NCBI GenBank assembly: GCA_026018925.1
Contig: JAKSZU010000006.1
Location: forward strand, 193,265,449 to 193,329,448
DNA from: Tupaia tana
Lineage: Eukaryota > Chordata > Mammalia > Scandentia > Tupaiidae
Length of the DNA: 64,000 nucleotides
Reading direction: 5' to 3'
The translations under genes and the position numbers were made by a program. Position 1 is the first letter of the stretch; each line of letters begins with the position of its first letter. The notes under the pieces were generated by a model. The model made no database searches. It saw only the letters and a list, made by a program, of their open reading frames with translations, and had not been told where the DNA came from. Positions 23,335 through 35,219 of this stretch are shown here, one piece after another.

Positions 23335-24144
23335 CTACATATGTAGTTGTCCTTTGATTGACTGGGATTATAACACTTCAGAGTTCTAGCATTTTATTCT
23401 GACTCACCTACTTGCTCTTGAGTGCATTTCCAATAGGAGACTGAGAGACCTTGGCAGACTAATTATTTTTTTGTTAGATTATCATTTTTAGTTAGGAAAT
23501 CACAGCCTATATTATCTATACGAAGATATGAGAGAGATACAGAAGTTTTCGAGACTGTACCAATATCCAGATTTTACTTAATTTTTATCCCATCACAAAA
23601 AGACAGAGGATTGGAATGTTTTTTGTTGGAGGGTGGTAGGGAAGTGAGCGCTTTGCTTTCTTATAGAAGATTTATGGCTTTATAATAGAATTATCATTTT
23701 TCACTGCTTATCTACCCAAATGATGGGGCATTTTGAGGGGCAACTTGACATGCCTTGAATTCATCTCTGCACCCTCATTATATGATATATTTGGGAATGT
23801 AGTAATTAAAAGCAATAGGAAGCCATCTCCTTTCAAAAAAATAATACATCCAATTTTCACATATTAAAAAAAGCTCTGCATTCCAATACTGAAAATAGAA
23901 AGAGAGGAGGGCATAAACACACATTCATACAAAGGGAAGAGTAAGCACCATGAGAATAATGCTCCAAAATATTCTCTCCCTAAGAAGGCATACTTCTCAG
24001 AGAGAAGGGAAAAACTGAATTCAATTGAGAAATATTTTTAAGCACACTATGTAGGAAGTCAGTATTCTGATATTAAACAGGTTCACACATGACCCAGCCT
24101 AAATTTGGTTGATGTAATCAGTCTTCATTATCTTTAAATGATAA

Positions 24145-24178
<34 letters not shown>

Positions 24179-25570
24179 AGCTGGAGTATTTAATTGCAAA
24201 AATATTCAAGTGAATGCTTTAGTTTACCTCTTATTAAATCCAGCAATCCTTTCAGAGCTTTGAGTTTAACATAATCAAACAAGTTATAAAAGTTTTGTTT
24301 CATGTTTGATGAAACCAAAATAGTGAAGCACCAGCTTTAATGAGAGCATTTTCCTTAGCAGAGAAGTTGAGGCATATTCATTTACTATATATCATGCTGT
24401 TTATCCATAACAAACCTTTCTCTGCTTATTTAGCTCATTAAAATGAATATGATTTGATTTTTATCCTGTATGCACTACAGTTGCTTCTCCCACTTATTTT
24501 AGATGATGAAAGAAGTTGTGGCTGGATGAAGATACCGGCTAAATGAAGGAGGTGAAACTTTTATTTTTATATTCAGTCATTATAGTTTTATGATTAGAGA
24601 AAGAAAATACACAAAATGCACTGGAAAATACACAAAACACTAAATCTTGCAGAGTTCAAAGAGAAAGCAGCAGAATTTTTCAAAGCCAGATCAAAATGCT
24701 AAAAATAAATTATAAACAATTTAATAACTCATATAAATTTTTAGAAATAATTTATAAAACAACTTTTTTCCATTTTTTTCTTTTTTGTAGGTAAGAAGAG
24801 AAAGCTACATTTAACAATTTTTCCTCCTTTTTTTGTGCCTCCCTCTGATTTATATGGCTAGATACATGAAAAGTACTCTCAAGTTGCTAAAAATCTTTTA
24901 GGAATAGTATTGTTAAAAATATTCATTGATGTTGTAAAAAATAAAAATTTTAAATTTAAAACACACAGTAAGCAATCATTTCTAGAATTCTGCCTATGGA
25001 ACAGCACCATCATTCAATACTCTGAAAATAAGGAATGCATGATCAAATTTTCAGTAAATGTTAGCTATATTTTCCTCTTAGAGATTTACAATGGGCTATT
25101 TTATAGTAAGTTTCTAATAAATCCTTCAGTTACAAAAAAGGTTATAAGACCTAATACTTCCCAAATTTATTTAAATAGGAAGCCTTTTTAAAATTTAATA
25201 TTTTGTGGAACAAGTGGTTAAGGAAAAAAAAAATCTGGAGAAATGCTAGCGTAGACCCATAATATTTATATCAGTAAATACAACGTGCAATTACACACTT
25301 TAGAGAATTGCCAAATTCACAAAACCAAGAAACTAAGGAACAGATGTGTGGGGATTAGCGAGGCTGGATAAATAACTTGCTCATCAAAATCAATATCACA
25401 GCCTATGAGATTCAAATTCATGCTCAGTCCCTTTATTACAAGATTTTTATTTCTACACGTTTATCTCTCAGACCAGCCATATGGTGGTACTGTCTTTATT
25501 CTCATTATAACTGACTATATAATCAGCTTTTTTAAATAGTTGAAATTGCAAATGATAAATCCTTATGGTT
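23335..25570. other. Unassigned AT-rich stretch with an A32 run
   Basis: A pure A run lies at about 24146-24177 with no recognisable SINE body upstream. A 93-codon frame at 24910-25191 is AT-rich and has no domain. I see no gene in this 2.2 kb. Confidence 0.4.
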
Positions 25571-25760
25571 GAAGATTAGAGATGTAGCATAGTGACTGAA
25601 TAGCTGAATGATGTTATTTAACATCTTTGTTCCTGGTTTCCTCATCTATAACTTGGAATAATAGTACTTTCTACCTCGTAGAGTTCTTAGAAAAGTTAAT
25701 TTCTTAGGACAGTGCCTTTCATATAGCAAGTTCTACATAAGTGTTGCTAACTGAAGTATA
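25570..25760 (+). repeat. MIR element
   Basis: Order typical of MIR: AGATGTAGCATAGTGACTGA, then GGTTTCCTCATCTATAACTTGG, AATAATAGTACTTTCTACCTC and CAGTGCCTTTCATATAGCAAG. Confidence 0.65.
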
Positions 25761-26157
25761 TTTTCTCCAGCAGTCTTTTGTCCTAATATCAATGTCATAG
25801 ATTTGGATGTTGTAAACTGTGGAGAACAGTTCTGGTTCCCTTGTGTTGCAGGAAGAGAAAGAGAAATAAGAAAAAAAAAAAAAAATACCTGCCTCGCTCA
25901 CTTCAATTAATGCATTGGTTGTTCCACAAATGTGAGAAGGTTGAGTGGTTTGGGTTTTTTGTAGTTTGTCAGATTTGGTTCATTTGTTTAGTAATTTTAT
26001 AGTTACTTACTAGTACAGTGTGATTATTATAAAACAGTATCTTCAGATAGGATATTTTGTGAAGTTTACAAAATCTAAATCTATGACATCAACATTAGGG
26101 CTACCCGTATCAGAAAGTAAAGTTAGAATTCTCTGATGTCATCTCAACAACAGAACT
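25760..26157. other. No recognised feature
   Basis: AT-rich, with a short A run near 25869. Confidence 0.5.
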
Positions 26158-26167
26158 AGAAATTTCT

Positions 26168-26488
26168 TCTTCGGAGACCAGCAGGAGGCATAGTGGTAAA
26201 GGCACTGGGTTCTTACATGGCTGAAGTGGTTCAAACTCAGACTTCACAGCTTGAAAGTTATGCTGGATGTGTATGCATGTGTGTGCCCAAATTCCTGAGA
26301 GGAGGATGGAGGAGAAGGTATTACAGAGTGACCAGCTTCCCTTGTTGGGGAGGGGGACAGCTGATTTCTCACTTCCCATCTGTCTGTTCTCTCTAGGGAG
26401 CACATGCACCCAATGACATAAACAACAAAAACAAACAAACAAACGAAACAAAAAGAAAAAAAAGAAAAAGAAAGAAAGAAGGAAAAAA
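26168..26488 (+). mobile_element. SINE-A copy, older subfamily, long complex tail
   Basis: Head GAGACCAGCAGGAGGCATAGTGG, diverged body, then a tail of CAAA and AAAG units of about 80 bp. AGAAATTTCT at 26158-26167 and 26489-26498 is the TSD. Confidence 0.82.
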
Positions 26489-26499
26489 AGAAATTTCTG

Positions 26500-27011
26500 C
26501 TCTTTCAGCCTGTTCAGGTTCACTCCATCTGCTGGCCCAAATAACACAAACCTGAAATCAATGGCTGAACTAATTAAGGATTTTTTCCCCTCCATTAAAG
26601 AGAAATCTTAGCTAGATAATATAGGGCCAACAGTGCTTTCTTTCTCTGTCTCGGGGGTGCAAGCTCTTTTTGCATCTTTCTGCTTGGCAATCTTGAACAC
26701 TTGCTCACTGCCTTATGGTCAGAGGTGTTGTTCTTCCTCAGGGCATCATATTTACATTCCAGGGAGGACTAACAGGAAGGGCAAAGGGCAAAAGGTCCTT
26801 TCCAGTTGATCCTGCTCCCATTTTAAGGAGTTTGTTTGGAAGCCTCAGTTCACAACAACCATTTATAATTCATTAACCAGGCCTGGGCCACATTACTACA
26901 ATTCACCCGTATGTGCAAGGAAGGCTTGGAAAGGCCATCTTTTAACTAGGCACATTTTTATGCTCAACCAAACTGAAGTAGGCTTCTTGGCATACTGCAT
27001 ACTGCTTTAAT
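26500..27011. other. Possible old repeat
   Basis: 26620-26960 has CCCATTTTAAGGAGTTTGTTTGG, TTAACCAGGCCTGGGCCACAT and GCAAGGAAGGCTTGGAAAGG, which I recognise from a common old mammalian repeat without being able to name it. Confidence 0.35.
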
Positions 27012-27019
27012 AAGTTATG

Positions 27020-27262
27020 CTGGGCCAGCCAGGTGGTATGGTGGCTAATGTGACTGGATCCCGCATGTCCAAGTATGTAGTTCAAGTCCCAGGCCTGGTG
27101 GCTTAAAAAATATACTGGGCACATGTGCCTGCATGCCCCAAATCCTGAAGGGGACTGGAGAAAGAAAAGCAGCATGGCCATCTACCTGGGAGGATAATTT
27201 CTCACTTTCCCTCTCTCTGGCAAGTACAACAGCCTATTTAAAAAAAAAAAAAAAAAAAAAGA
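27020..27262 (+). mobile_element. SINE-A copy, older
   Basis: Head GGGCCAGCCAGGTGGTATGGTGG, body diverged and slightly shortened, A21 tail. AAGTTATG at 27012-27019 and 27263-27270 is the TSD. Confidence 0.82.
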
Positions 27263-27276
27263 AAGTTATGTTTTCT

Positions 27277-27492
27277 TGGCCAGCTGTCTTGGAAGAGTGG
27301 TAATGCATCCATAATGCTAAGGACACATGAGAAGGTCCTGTGTTTATGTCCCAGGGTCTGCTGGGTATTCGTGCATACCCTAGTCCTAGCTGGCTGACCC
27401 TGAGAGTGGAATTATATCCGTGCTGGGGTAACTGTTTCTCTCGTCTCTCTTTCTCCCTCTCCTTGTTTCTCTGTCAGGGAAGAAAAAAAATT
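27277..27492 (+). mobile_element. SINE-C copy, diverged
   Basis: GGCCAGCTGTCTTGGAAGAGTGG head, then CATACCCTAGTCCTAGCTGGC and a CT-rich stretch before an A run. Same block order as the other SINE-C copies. Confidence 0.65.
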
Positions 27493-27507
27493 AAAAAATG
27501 AACTCTG

Positions 27508-27816
27508 GGAACCAGCAGTTGGCATAATGACTATGTTGCTGGACTACCATGTAACCAATCGCAGTTGGAGTCCTGGACCCGGTGACTTAAACTCACACCA
27601 GGCGCATGTGTGTGTATGCCCAAGATCCCGAGAGGAGAATGGAGGAGAAGGGATTGCTGCGTGGCCATCCCCCCTGGGGGGTGATTTCTCACTTTCTGTC
27701 TCTCTGTCTCTCTCTGTCTTTCTGGTGAGTGCACGCACCCTATAGCAAAAACCTCTCAAAAAAAAAAAAAAAAAAGAAAAAAAAGAAAGAAAGAAAGAAA
27801 AAAGAAAGAAAAGAAA
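27508..27816 (+). mobile_element. SINE-A copy with A/AAAG tail
   Basis: Complete, little-diverged copy. The perfect 15-bp TSD AAAAAATGAACTCTG is at 27493-27507 and 27817-27831, and its left copy includes the A tail of the preceding SINE-C. The tail grew to about 60 bp of A and AAAG. Confidence 0.92.
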
Positions 27817-27831
27817 AAAAAATGAACTCTG

Positions 27832-29240
27832 AAGAAAAAGAAAAAAAAATTATATTTCTCAAGTTACCACATTGGTCTGTACAGTTCAATTGGACAAGAC
27901 TGACTTTTCCCATTTAACTATTTCATGACTTCTACTTCTTCAACATTCGGTTCTAATTACCTCTTCTTCTGTGAAGGAGTCCCATCTCACACAAAGTCTC
28001 CATGACCTCCTTTCACAGTCATAGCACTAGACAGCCCTTTCATCAGTACTAACTCAGTAGACCAAGATCTCTTTGAAGACTGAGACAAATGGCTTATGTT
28101 TGGAGACCAACTAGAGCAGTTATCTCAAACAAACACACAGATGGTGGTTGAATAAATGAATGAACAAATGAATATCCAAAATTTGGATTGAATTATTGAG
28201 CATGTGAGTGAAAGGTGGGTCTTTAATCTTTTGAGTAAAATGGTGACTTCTCTTACTCTCTGTTCTTTTCTACTCATCATTCAGAAAAGAATCTGCCATA
28301 TGTAGGAGAAGCTATTATATTTTGAAGTGAAATCAGGAGGAAGATGGTTCAGAAAGTGCCTTGCAGACAAAAAATACATGAGCTCTCTGGTTGAAGACCT
28401 ATGTTTATTATCTCTGTTGCTTCATCTCATGAAAGGCTTGATTCAAAGCAGGTTTTTAATAAATACTGAATGAATGAGCATTGAATTAAGAGGAAAATAG
28501 AATACCAAAGAGTTAGCAAGCTGCTTACATCTCTTAAAATTCTAAGCAATACATTATTAGTGTCATTGTTCCTAGTGAATAATTTTAGGGTACAATAGAT
28601 AAGTAATTAACAGTAACAATGATTATTACTCTGAATGATGCTATGTAGAAAGCTGGTATTTTTAATCTCTCTTAAGATATGTGGGGTAAATGCATTGATC
28701 ATTGATGCTCAAGCTTTGTGTTTTTATAACCACACATGTGACATATGAATATAGAATTGTCAAAAAAACAATTATAGTTACTATTAGAATGCAATTATTT
28801 TTAAAAAAGTACCTTCAGATGGGATATTTTGTGAAGTTTTTTTTTTCTGTTAATGAAAAGAAGAGGTATGCTAATGATTTGTGTATCATCCGAATATTAA
28901 TTTATTTAAATGTGAAAGTAAGGGATCTTAATTTGCTCTTTTAAAGCAAGTTTGGGGAAGAAGGTGGGGACCTGGCCTTTTTGTAGGACAGTTGTGATGC
29001 AATGCTGGCTTTATGTGTAGGGAGGACCAATTATCTCTCTTCACATAGTCAGGACCAGAACCTGGGAAATCTAGCTCTCGAGAGTCCCCAGTCCACTTTT
29101 AAGTTCAGGACAATGTAGGGAAGATGTTTTTTGTTTTTGTTTGTTTGTTTGTTTTAAAGCATACCCCTTTTTTATGCTCAGGGGATAATAGGAAAAAGAA
29201 AATAGAAATCAAAAGTTGGAAATCAAAGTTTCCTCTCATT
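27832..29240. other. Possible LINE-2 trace, otherwise unassigned
   Basis: 27950-28170 and 28420-28490 contain L2/MIR-like words (CCATGACCTCCTTTCACAG, TTTAATAAATACTGAATGAATGAG). (GTTT)n lies at 29133-29153. No gene. Confidence 0.35.
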
Positions 29241-29244
29241 TTTT

Positions 29245-29506
29245 TTTTCTTTTTTTGGAGAGGTTTTTGCTATAGGGCATGTGCGCTCGCCAGACAGACA
29301 AAGAGAGACAGAGAGACAGAAAGTGAGAAATCACTCCCAGGGGGATGGCCGCGCTGCAATCCCTTCTCCTCCATTCTCCTCTCAGGATCTTGGGCATGCA
29401 TGCACATGCGCCCAGCGTGAGTTTTAAGCCACTAGGTCCGAGACTTGAACCATAGGCGTCTACATGGGAGTCCAGTGACATAGCCATTATGCTAACTGCT
29501 GGCCCC
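29245..29506 (-). mobile_element. SINE-A copy
   Basis: Full-length, moderately young, with T run on the left and head ending GCTAACTGCTGGCCCC. No clear TSD seen. Confidence 0.87.
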
Positions 29507-29884
29507 TTTGAATAAGATTCAAAGAAAAAGGCAGGTCCTGTGAGGTGAGGGAGAGTGAGGCAGGGTAATCTTTCTGTAATCCATTTTGGAACACTGAAAA
29601 GAAGCCACCTTGGTGATGACACCCTCACAGTACCCTGAGATGATGTCACCTACTTTTCATAGGATTAGAATTTCTGGACCACCCTCAATTCCATGTATCA
29701 TAAGCCCTGAGTCAAATGGTTGAACCACTGTGAACATGCAAGGGAGGCTGTGGGTAAATAGCCAGGCCAGGGAGCCAAATGGAGGACCAAGCAGAGACCC
29801 AGCTGCTAGCTTTGGCCATGTGTGCCCAGTGGGTATGGAGGTCCAGTGAAAAGAACAGAACAAGAAGCAGAGGACATCATCCAT
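29507..29884. other. No recognised feature
   Basis: Higher-GC unique-looking sequence. A 75-codon minus-strand frame at 29657-29884 has no domain, so I make no gene call. Confidence 0.4.
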
Positions 29885-29892
29885 AAGACACC

Positions 29893-32559
29893 TTTTTTTT
29901 TTATGATTGCTTATATTCTATTTCTTATTTTCTTAAATTGTATTTATTTACATTTCATCATATGTCTTTATAGTGTACAACATTTCTTTTTCCAGCACAA
30001 ATATCATACATGTCAGTCAAGACAAAGATATTACTATTTACGTTATCATCAGCAAATAGCTTCGCATTTTTGGTCAGTTAAGCATATTTTTACTTGTTTT
30101 TTCCTTCTCCTTTCTGCTCCCTCCCTTCCATACTAAACCTTTTTTTATTCACCTTTTATTGATTGACAAACGATCTTAAACTAAATATACAGACAAGGTC
30201 AGACTCTAGTGACAAGTGCAATTTAATTTTATTGTGAAACATTTTTTTTTCTCTCCATTCTCCCTTTTACTAAAGAGAGGTACAAACTGACTTATTTAAA
30301 AAAAAAAAATTAGGTTAATCTCAATTTGATCTGTTATTTGCAGAAAGTCCCATAACAATTCAATTTCTGATGCAAGGCAACCGATACTTTGTATTATTGA
30401 ACTTATGCAAATATTCTGTCGCAAAATAAGAATGCTTCACAAATATTTTTCAATTACAAAGGGGTCAGGAAGAGGAAAAGTCTTTCAATTAAATTTTTTT
30501 TTAACATAAAGTGCTAAATCCATCAACAACTCAAAAGAAAACCAAAATCTTTAAATCTGGAAAACAAATCAGAAGAAAATCAATAATGTTTTAGACAAAA
30601 GTCATAGCATTCTATTTCAACAGTTCAGTCTTATGTAATCTCTCCTTTGTTGAATTTGTAGTGTTACTGTGATCTGATCTTTCTGTTTAAATCCTGGAAG
30701 TTAACATTCAACATTATTATCAATATTTCCGAACTTGTCCCTACCACTAAATTGGCCTTTATCTTGGTCTTTTTATGTTCTCTTATTTCTGTCTGTCTTT
30801 AGTTTTCCTGATATAGCACTCCCTTCAGAACTTCTTGAAGAACTGGTCTGGTATTGATACATTCTTTCAGGTTTTGTTTATCTGAGAATGTTTCAGGCTT
30901 TTCTTCCCATATAAAGGATAATCTTGCTGGATATAGAATTCTTGGTTGAAATTGTTTTTCACTTAATACTTTGAATATATTTTCCCATTCTTTCCTTGCT
31001 TGCATTGTTTCCAATGAAAGGTACAATGTTAGCCTGATGAGATAGCCCTTGAAAGTTACTTGATGGTTCTCTCTTGCCAATTTTAGTATCTTGTCATCGT
31101 TTTGATCAGTCTGGCTATAATGGACCTTGGAGAAGATCTTCTTAGGCTGATTTTATGCAGGGTCTTTTGTATTTCTTGGGTCTAGATTTTTAATGCTTTT
31201 CTAAGTTTGGAAAGTTTTCTTCCAGGATTTCATGGAATAGATTATCAACACCCTTAATTAGTTTCTTCACCTTCTGGGATACCAATGATCTGGATGTTAG
31301 GGTGTCTAATGATATCTAGTATTACTTGTATAATATTCTCATATTTTTGGGTTATTTTCTTAGTCTTCTTGGTGAATTTTTCTAGGTCAGAGGTTCTGTC
31401 TTCTACATCTGAGATTTGATCTTCAGGATCTAATCTGCTTTTAATACTTTCAAGGGAGGTTTTCATTTTCTGCATTACAGCTTTCATCCCTAACAGTTCC
31501 ATTTGATTCTTTCTTATGGTGTTTAGTTCCTCTTTCAGATCATATAAGAACTTCCTCACCTCCTAGAACTCAATGTCTCTTTTCTCCTCCATCTTCTGGA
31601 GTTCATTGTCTCTCTTCTCTTACATCTCTGTTAGCTTTGTCACTATGAATATTATAAATACTTTATCTGACATTTCCATGAGTTCCATAGTACTGTCTAT
31701 GGATGATGAAGGACTGTTCTTTCCTTTTGGGGGAGAGATATTTTCTTAGTTTCGCGTATTTCTTGTGCCTTCTTACTTTCTTAGAGTAAATTCTGAGTGT
31801 TACAGGCATGCAGGAGAGGATGACCTGCAATATTTCTGCAGTTCTGTTTCCTTGATCCTCACCAAGCAATCTGCACTTTTGTGGATGGAACTGGGTATTA
31901 CAAAGGCCTCACAGTTTCTAGGGAATGGGTGGACCTGGGCTGAGCTGCAGGATTTCAACTGAGAATTCAGAGGTGTGTGGGATGAGATGAGCAACCCTCA
32001 CTGCAGCTCTATGTTTGTCCCTGCTGCTCACTTTGCAGTCTCTCCTCTCTGATTTTTTGTCATTTGGTGGTATATTCATGTTTGGCTAATTTGGAGATTT
32101 TACTACTATAAGCTCTTATGCTTCACTTTACTGTGAGGTATTTCTCATCTCTTTCTCCTTTACTGCTGTGTTTTGCAAAGTGATATCCACAGAAAGAGAT
32201 TTGAATTCAGATTTATGAAGATGAGTTTCTCCCTTCAGTTCAGTGGGGGCTGAGGTTTTCTATGGCCCAAAAAGTATTCCAGTGTTTCACTACTGTGCAC
32301 CTAGACCTGACTGTCTAGACACTCAACATGTGGAAGCTGAGAGTATGGTGAGAAAGTCAGGTAAAATAAAAGAAAAAGACTAAGAAAAAAAAAAAACAAA
32401 GGACAAAAGAAAACAAAAAAATGAAAGGTGAAAAATACTTAAAAAACAAACAAACAAACAAACAGCTGTGTCACACTACTGTGGTGCATGCAAAGGGCAG
32501 GGCTAGGCCCACCTCAGGTGCACATGGATTCTCATTTCACTAGGTATTGGACCAGAGCG
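29893..32559 (-). mobile_element. HAL1-type retroposon (L1 ORF1 only), near full length
   Basis: Read on the minus strand, the order is: a 5' UTR with a long T/C-rich tract (32440-32340), an L1-type ORF1 (about 31760 to 30799), then about 900 bp of AT-rich 3' UTR and a terminal A run (T run at 29893-29902). No endonuclease or reverse-transcriptase sequence lies between ORF1 and the tail, which is the defining layout of HAL1 ('half-L1'). AAGACACC occurs at 29885-29892 and 32560-32567 and is a candidate TSD, short but in the L1 range. The 3' UTR end resembles the fragments at 9521, 13690, 38112 and 55450. Presumed to be mobilised in trans by L1. Alternative: an L1 that lost ORF2 by deletion, less likely because the copy at 43408 has a matching 3' UTR start. 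Confidence 0.72.
30799..31760 (-). pseudogene. HAL1 ORF1 (L1 ORF1p-like), decayed
   Basis: L1 ORF1p is a trimeric RNA-binding chaperone with an N-terminal coiled coil, an RRM and a C-terminal domain. Here the coiled coil (KNQMELLGMKAVMQKMKTSL..., heptad-like) and the start of the RRM (HPNIQIIGIPEGEE) are in the open frame 31559-31254. The C-terminal domain (VTFKGYLIRLT, SLETMQARKEWENIFKVL, FQPRILYPARLSF, TRPVLQEVLKGVL) is in the frame 31080-30799. The segment between them and the N-terminus carry stops, for example TAA after the EMSDK-type motif region and TAA just after EEGEETN-like text, and a frame change near 31190. Not functional as it stands. Confidence 0.78.
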
Positions 32560-32567
32560 AAGACACC

Positions 32568-32889
32568 TATTCTTTATTACCTGTGCCCCTCACCTCCCAT
32601 CCCTGACTGTCATGAGGACACCAGCTAAAGAATAATATCCTGTGACCAAGGAAGAGACAAACACTAGCTAAATGTATTGTTTACATTTTGAATCATACTA
32701 AATAAACCAGTTTTAATTCCTAATCCCCTGCTTTAAATAATCAACAGGTAAAGTTCAGGAGAAGCATTACTCATTGTCACTGAAGCTTTAAATTCTAGTG
32801 GGAATTCAACTGGCAGCCAACAACTCAGTCTACACATTTTACCTTGCTTCACCCTAAACATGCAGGTTTACATCTTTACATTTAAGTTT
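32568..32889. other. No recognised feature
   Basis: Unique-looking flank of the HAL1 insertion. Confidence 0.5.
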
Positions 32890-32904
32890 AAAGACAGAAA
32901 AATG

Positions 32905-33260
32905 GGAACTAGCAGTTGGCCTAAAGGCTATGTCGTTGGACTCCCATGTAGTTGACCACGGTTCTAGTCCTGGACCCAGTGGCTTAAATTCATGCCAGGA
33001 GACCAGCAGTTGGTGTAATGGCTGTGTTGCTGGATTTCCACATAATCGACCACGATTTGAGTCCCTGACCCAGTGGCTTAAACTCATGCTGGGCACATAT
33101 GTGTGCGTGCTCAAGATCCCAAGAACAGAATGGAGGAGAAGGGATTGCGGTGTGGCCATCCCCCTGGGGGTGAGTTCTTGCTTTTTGTCTCACTCTGTCT
33201 TTCTAGCAAGTGCACATGCCCTATAACAAAAACCTCCCCCCTCCAAAAAAAAAAAAAAAA
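32905..33260 (+). mobile_element. Dimeric SINE-A (two tRNA heads, one body)
   Basis: The first unit (about 32905-32999) is a tRNA-like head ending ATTCATGCCAGGA. It is followed directly by a second head (GACCAGCAGTTGGTG from 33001) with complete body, CT stretch and A run. The perfect 15-bp TSD AAAGACAGAAAAATG at 32890-32904 and 33261-33275 encloses both heads, so they moved as one unit. The second B box is degraded (GATTTGAGTCC). Confidence 0.9.
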
Positions 33261-33340
33261 AAAGACAGAAAAATGTAAAGATACAGGGAACCACACCAGA
33301 TTTAAACCTCACCAGGAATAATCCTGGTAAGGACACTTTT

Positions 33341-33596
33341 TTTCTTTTGGTTTTTGGAGAGGTTTTTGCTCTAGGGCGCGTGCACTCACCAGACAGACAG
33401 AGAGACAGAAAGCGAGAAATCACCCCCCAGGGGGGATGGCCATGCCGCAATCCCTTCTCCTCCATTCTCCTCTCGGGATCTTGGGCACGCACGCACATGC
33501 GCCCGGCGTGAGTTTAAGCCACCGGGTCCGGGACTCGAACCACGATCGATTACGTGGGAGTCCAGTGACATAGCCATTACGCTAACTGCTGGTCCC
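33341..33596 (-). mobile_element. SINE-A copy, young
   Basis: Complete and CpG-rich. GGTAAGGACACTTTT is duplicated perfectly at 33326-33340 and 33597-33611. Faces the dimeric plus-strand copy 80 bp to the left, tail to tail. Confidence 0.93.
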
Positions 33597-33611
33597 GGTA
33601 AGGACACTTTT

Positions 33612-34109
33612 GTGCACAAACCCATTATGCACAGGAAGGCCACTCTGTGTCCTTCTGAGAATGATTCTGGTGAATTGGGTAGGATGTTAAAGACAAAGCA
33701 GAGCCACATACTGAATTTATTTATTTTACTTAGTGAGGAAAATACACCGTTTTTTTAGATGTCATAAAGTAGATACTCATAAAATAAAACAGGTGTTTTG
33801 TTTGTTTGTTTGTTTATTTATTTGTTTATTTATGTGCTGTTTTGTTTCCTAAAAGTGACCAAAGGGAGATTAGGCAGGAGTTAATAGACAAAGATTTTGA
33901 TGGGAAAGACAGACCTCTCATCATGTTTGAAAATACACATTATGTGAATAACATGTGACATCCATATTCTGTATCCTCTAGGAATGAACATCTAGCTACA
34001 GAAATGTTCTTTAAGAACAAACCTGTAAAGTGGCAGCAATAAGGAGCATGAAGTCCACATAGTAGTGTTTTGTTAAAGATTGTATGGAGGTTATTAGGAA
34101 GTTTCACAA
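33612..34109. other. (TTTG/TTTA)n tract, otherwise nothing
   Basis: 33793-33833 is a TTTG/TTTA simple repeat. The rest is AT-rich without a named feature. Confidence 0.45.
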
Positions 34110-34365
34110 AGGAGCTAGTAGATTGTGTGATGGTTAAGGCACTGGACTCCTCCCACATGGCCGACCATCGTTTGAGTCCGGGATGGCGACTTGAAAATCA
34201 TGCTGGGCTTGTGAGTATGCACACCCAAAATTCAAAGACAGGAATGGGAGAAAAGTGATTGTGACATGGTTATACCTCCTGGGGGTGACTTCTCACTCTT
34301 CCTCTCTCTGTCTCTGTCTCTCTCTCTCTGGTGAGCACATACACCCTATAGCAAAAGCCTAATAA
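34110..34365 (+). mobile_element. SINE-A copy, older
   Basis: Head GGAGCTAGTAGATTGTGTGATGG, degraded B box CGTTTGAGTCC, body and CT stretch, ending CCCTATAGCAAAAGCC with no A run left. Confidence 0.78.
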
Positions 34366-34374
34366 TAGGGTTTC

Positions 34375-34960
34375 ATGAAAAGTTCCATATCAGAGAAGGC
34401 TCTGAAAATTATACAGTAGATTGATTAGAAGAAAAACATAGAAAGATGTGGTGTAGGTGTGGGCATTCTAGACACAGAGCAGTAACAAAAGAGGAAAGAA
34501 ACAAAGAAATGAATATTCATGGAGACTCCTGAGGAATCAAGTGCTGCAGCTGGGGATAGTTGGAGGTAACAGCTAGGCGGTAGATATAAACTAAACTAAT
34601 CCTAAAAGCTAGAAAGGACTCTCTTCTTCTGGGGAGAAATACTGAAGATTTATTGTAGGTTCTTGAGCAAGGGAGAAGTACCAGAAATAGTTTTGGGGGC
34701 ATTTGCCTGTGTCAAGATAGAATGAGCAGAGGGGCAGACAAATAGCAAGAAAATGAGGAGGATGGTATCAAATTCAGTTTGGAGACAGAAACAATGAAAA
34801 GTAACAGAAGAAAAGTAAGAGAATTAAGAAAAAGAACTGATGGAACATAATGACAGCAAGAGTTAATACAGTGACTATTGGTCCTGCTTTTCCAGAACCA
34901 GTCAGTTTGTAACTGTTGTACCAGTATAATTACTGATAGAACTCCTTTCACCGGATGATA
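34375..34960 (-). repeat. LINE-2-like relic
   Basis: AGAAAGATGTGGTGTAGGTGTGG, GGACTCTCTTCTTCTGGGGAG and GGTTCTTGAGCAAGGGAGAAG follow the order of L2 3' sequence in antisense. Weak. Confidence 0.4.
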
Positions 34961-35219
34961 AAATATATAGTCATCTCGCATATATTGGAGAGCAGCTCCT
35001 AGCCCAGGCGGCTGTGATCATGTCACTGCCTTGCAGTATCTTCAACAACTATAGGGAAGATAAGCAACCACAGTGGGAAAGAATTTCATTTGATGTAAGG
35101 AGAGGGATGAGTAGCAGGATTCCAAAGTGTAAATGCCCAATAGACAGTTGAAATAAAGTTAAACAGATGCACACTCCAGAGGCTTTGATTTCAGAGGCAT
35201 CTGCATTCTTCTTTTGTAA

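Noticed and set aside
24910-25191. 93-codon frame in AT-rich DNA
   Set aside because: Lysine/asparagine/isoleucine-rich translation as expected from AT-rich noncoding sequence; no domain.
26110-26595. 161-codon minus-strand frame
   Set aside because: It crosses a SINE-A and its A/AAAG tail; the phenylalanine/leucine run is the translated tail.
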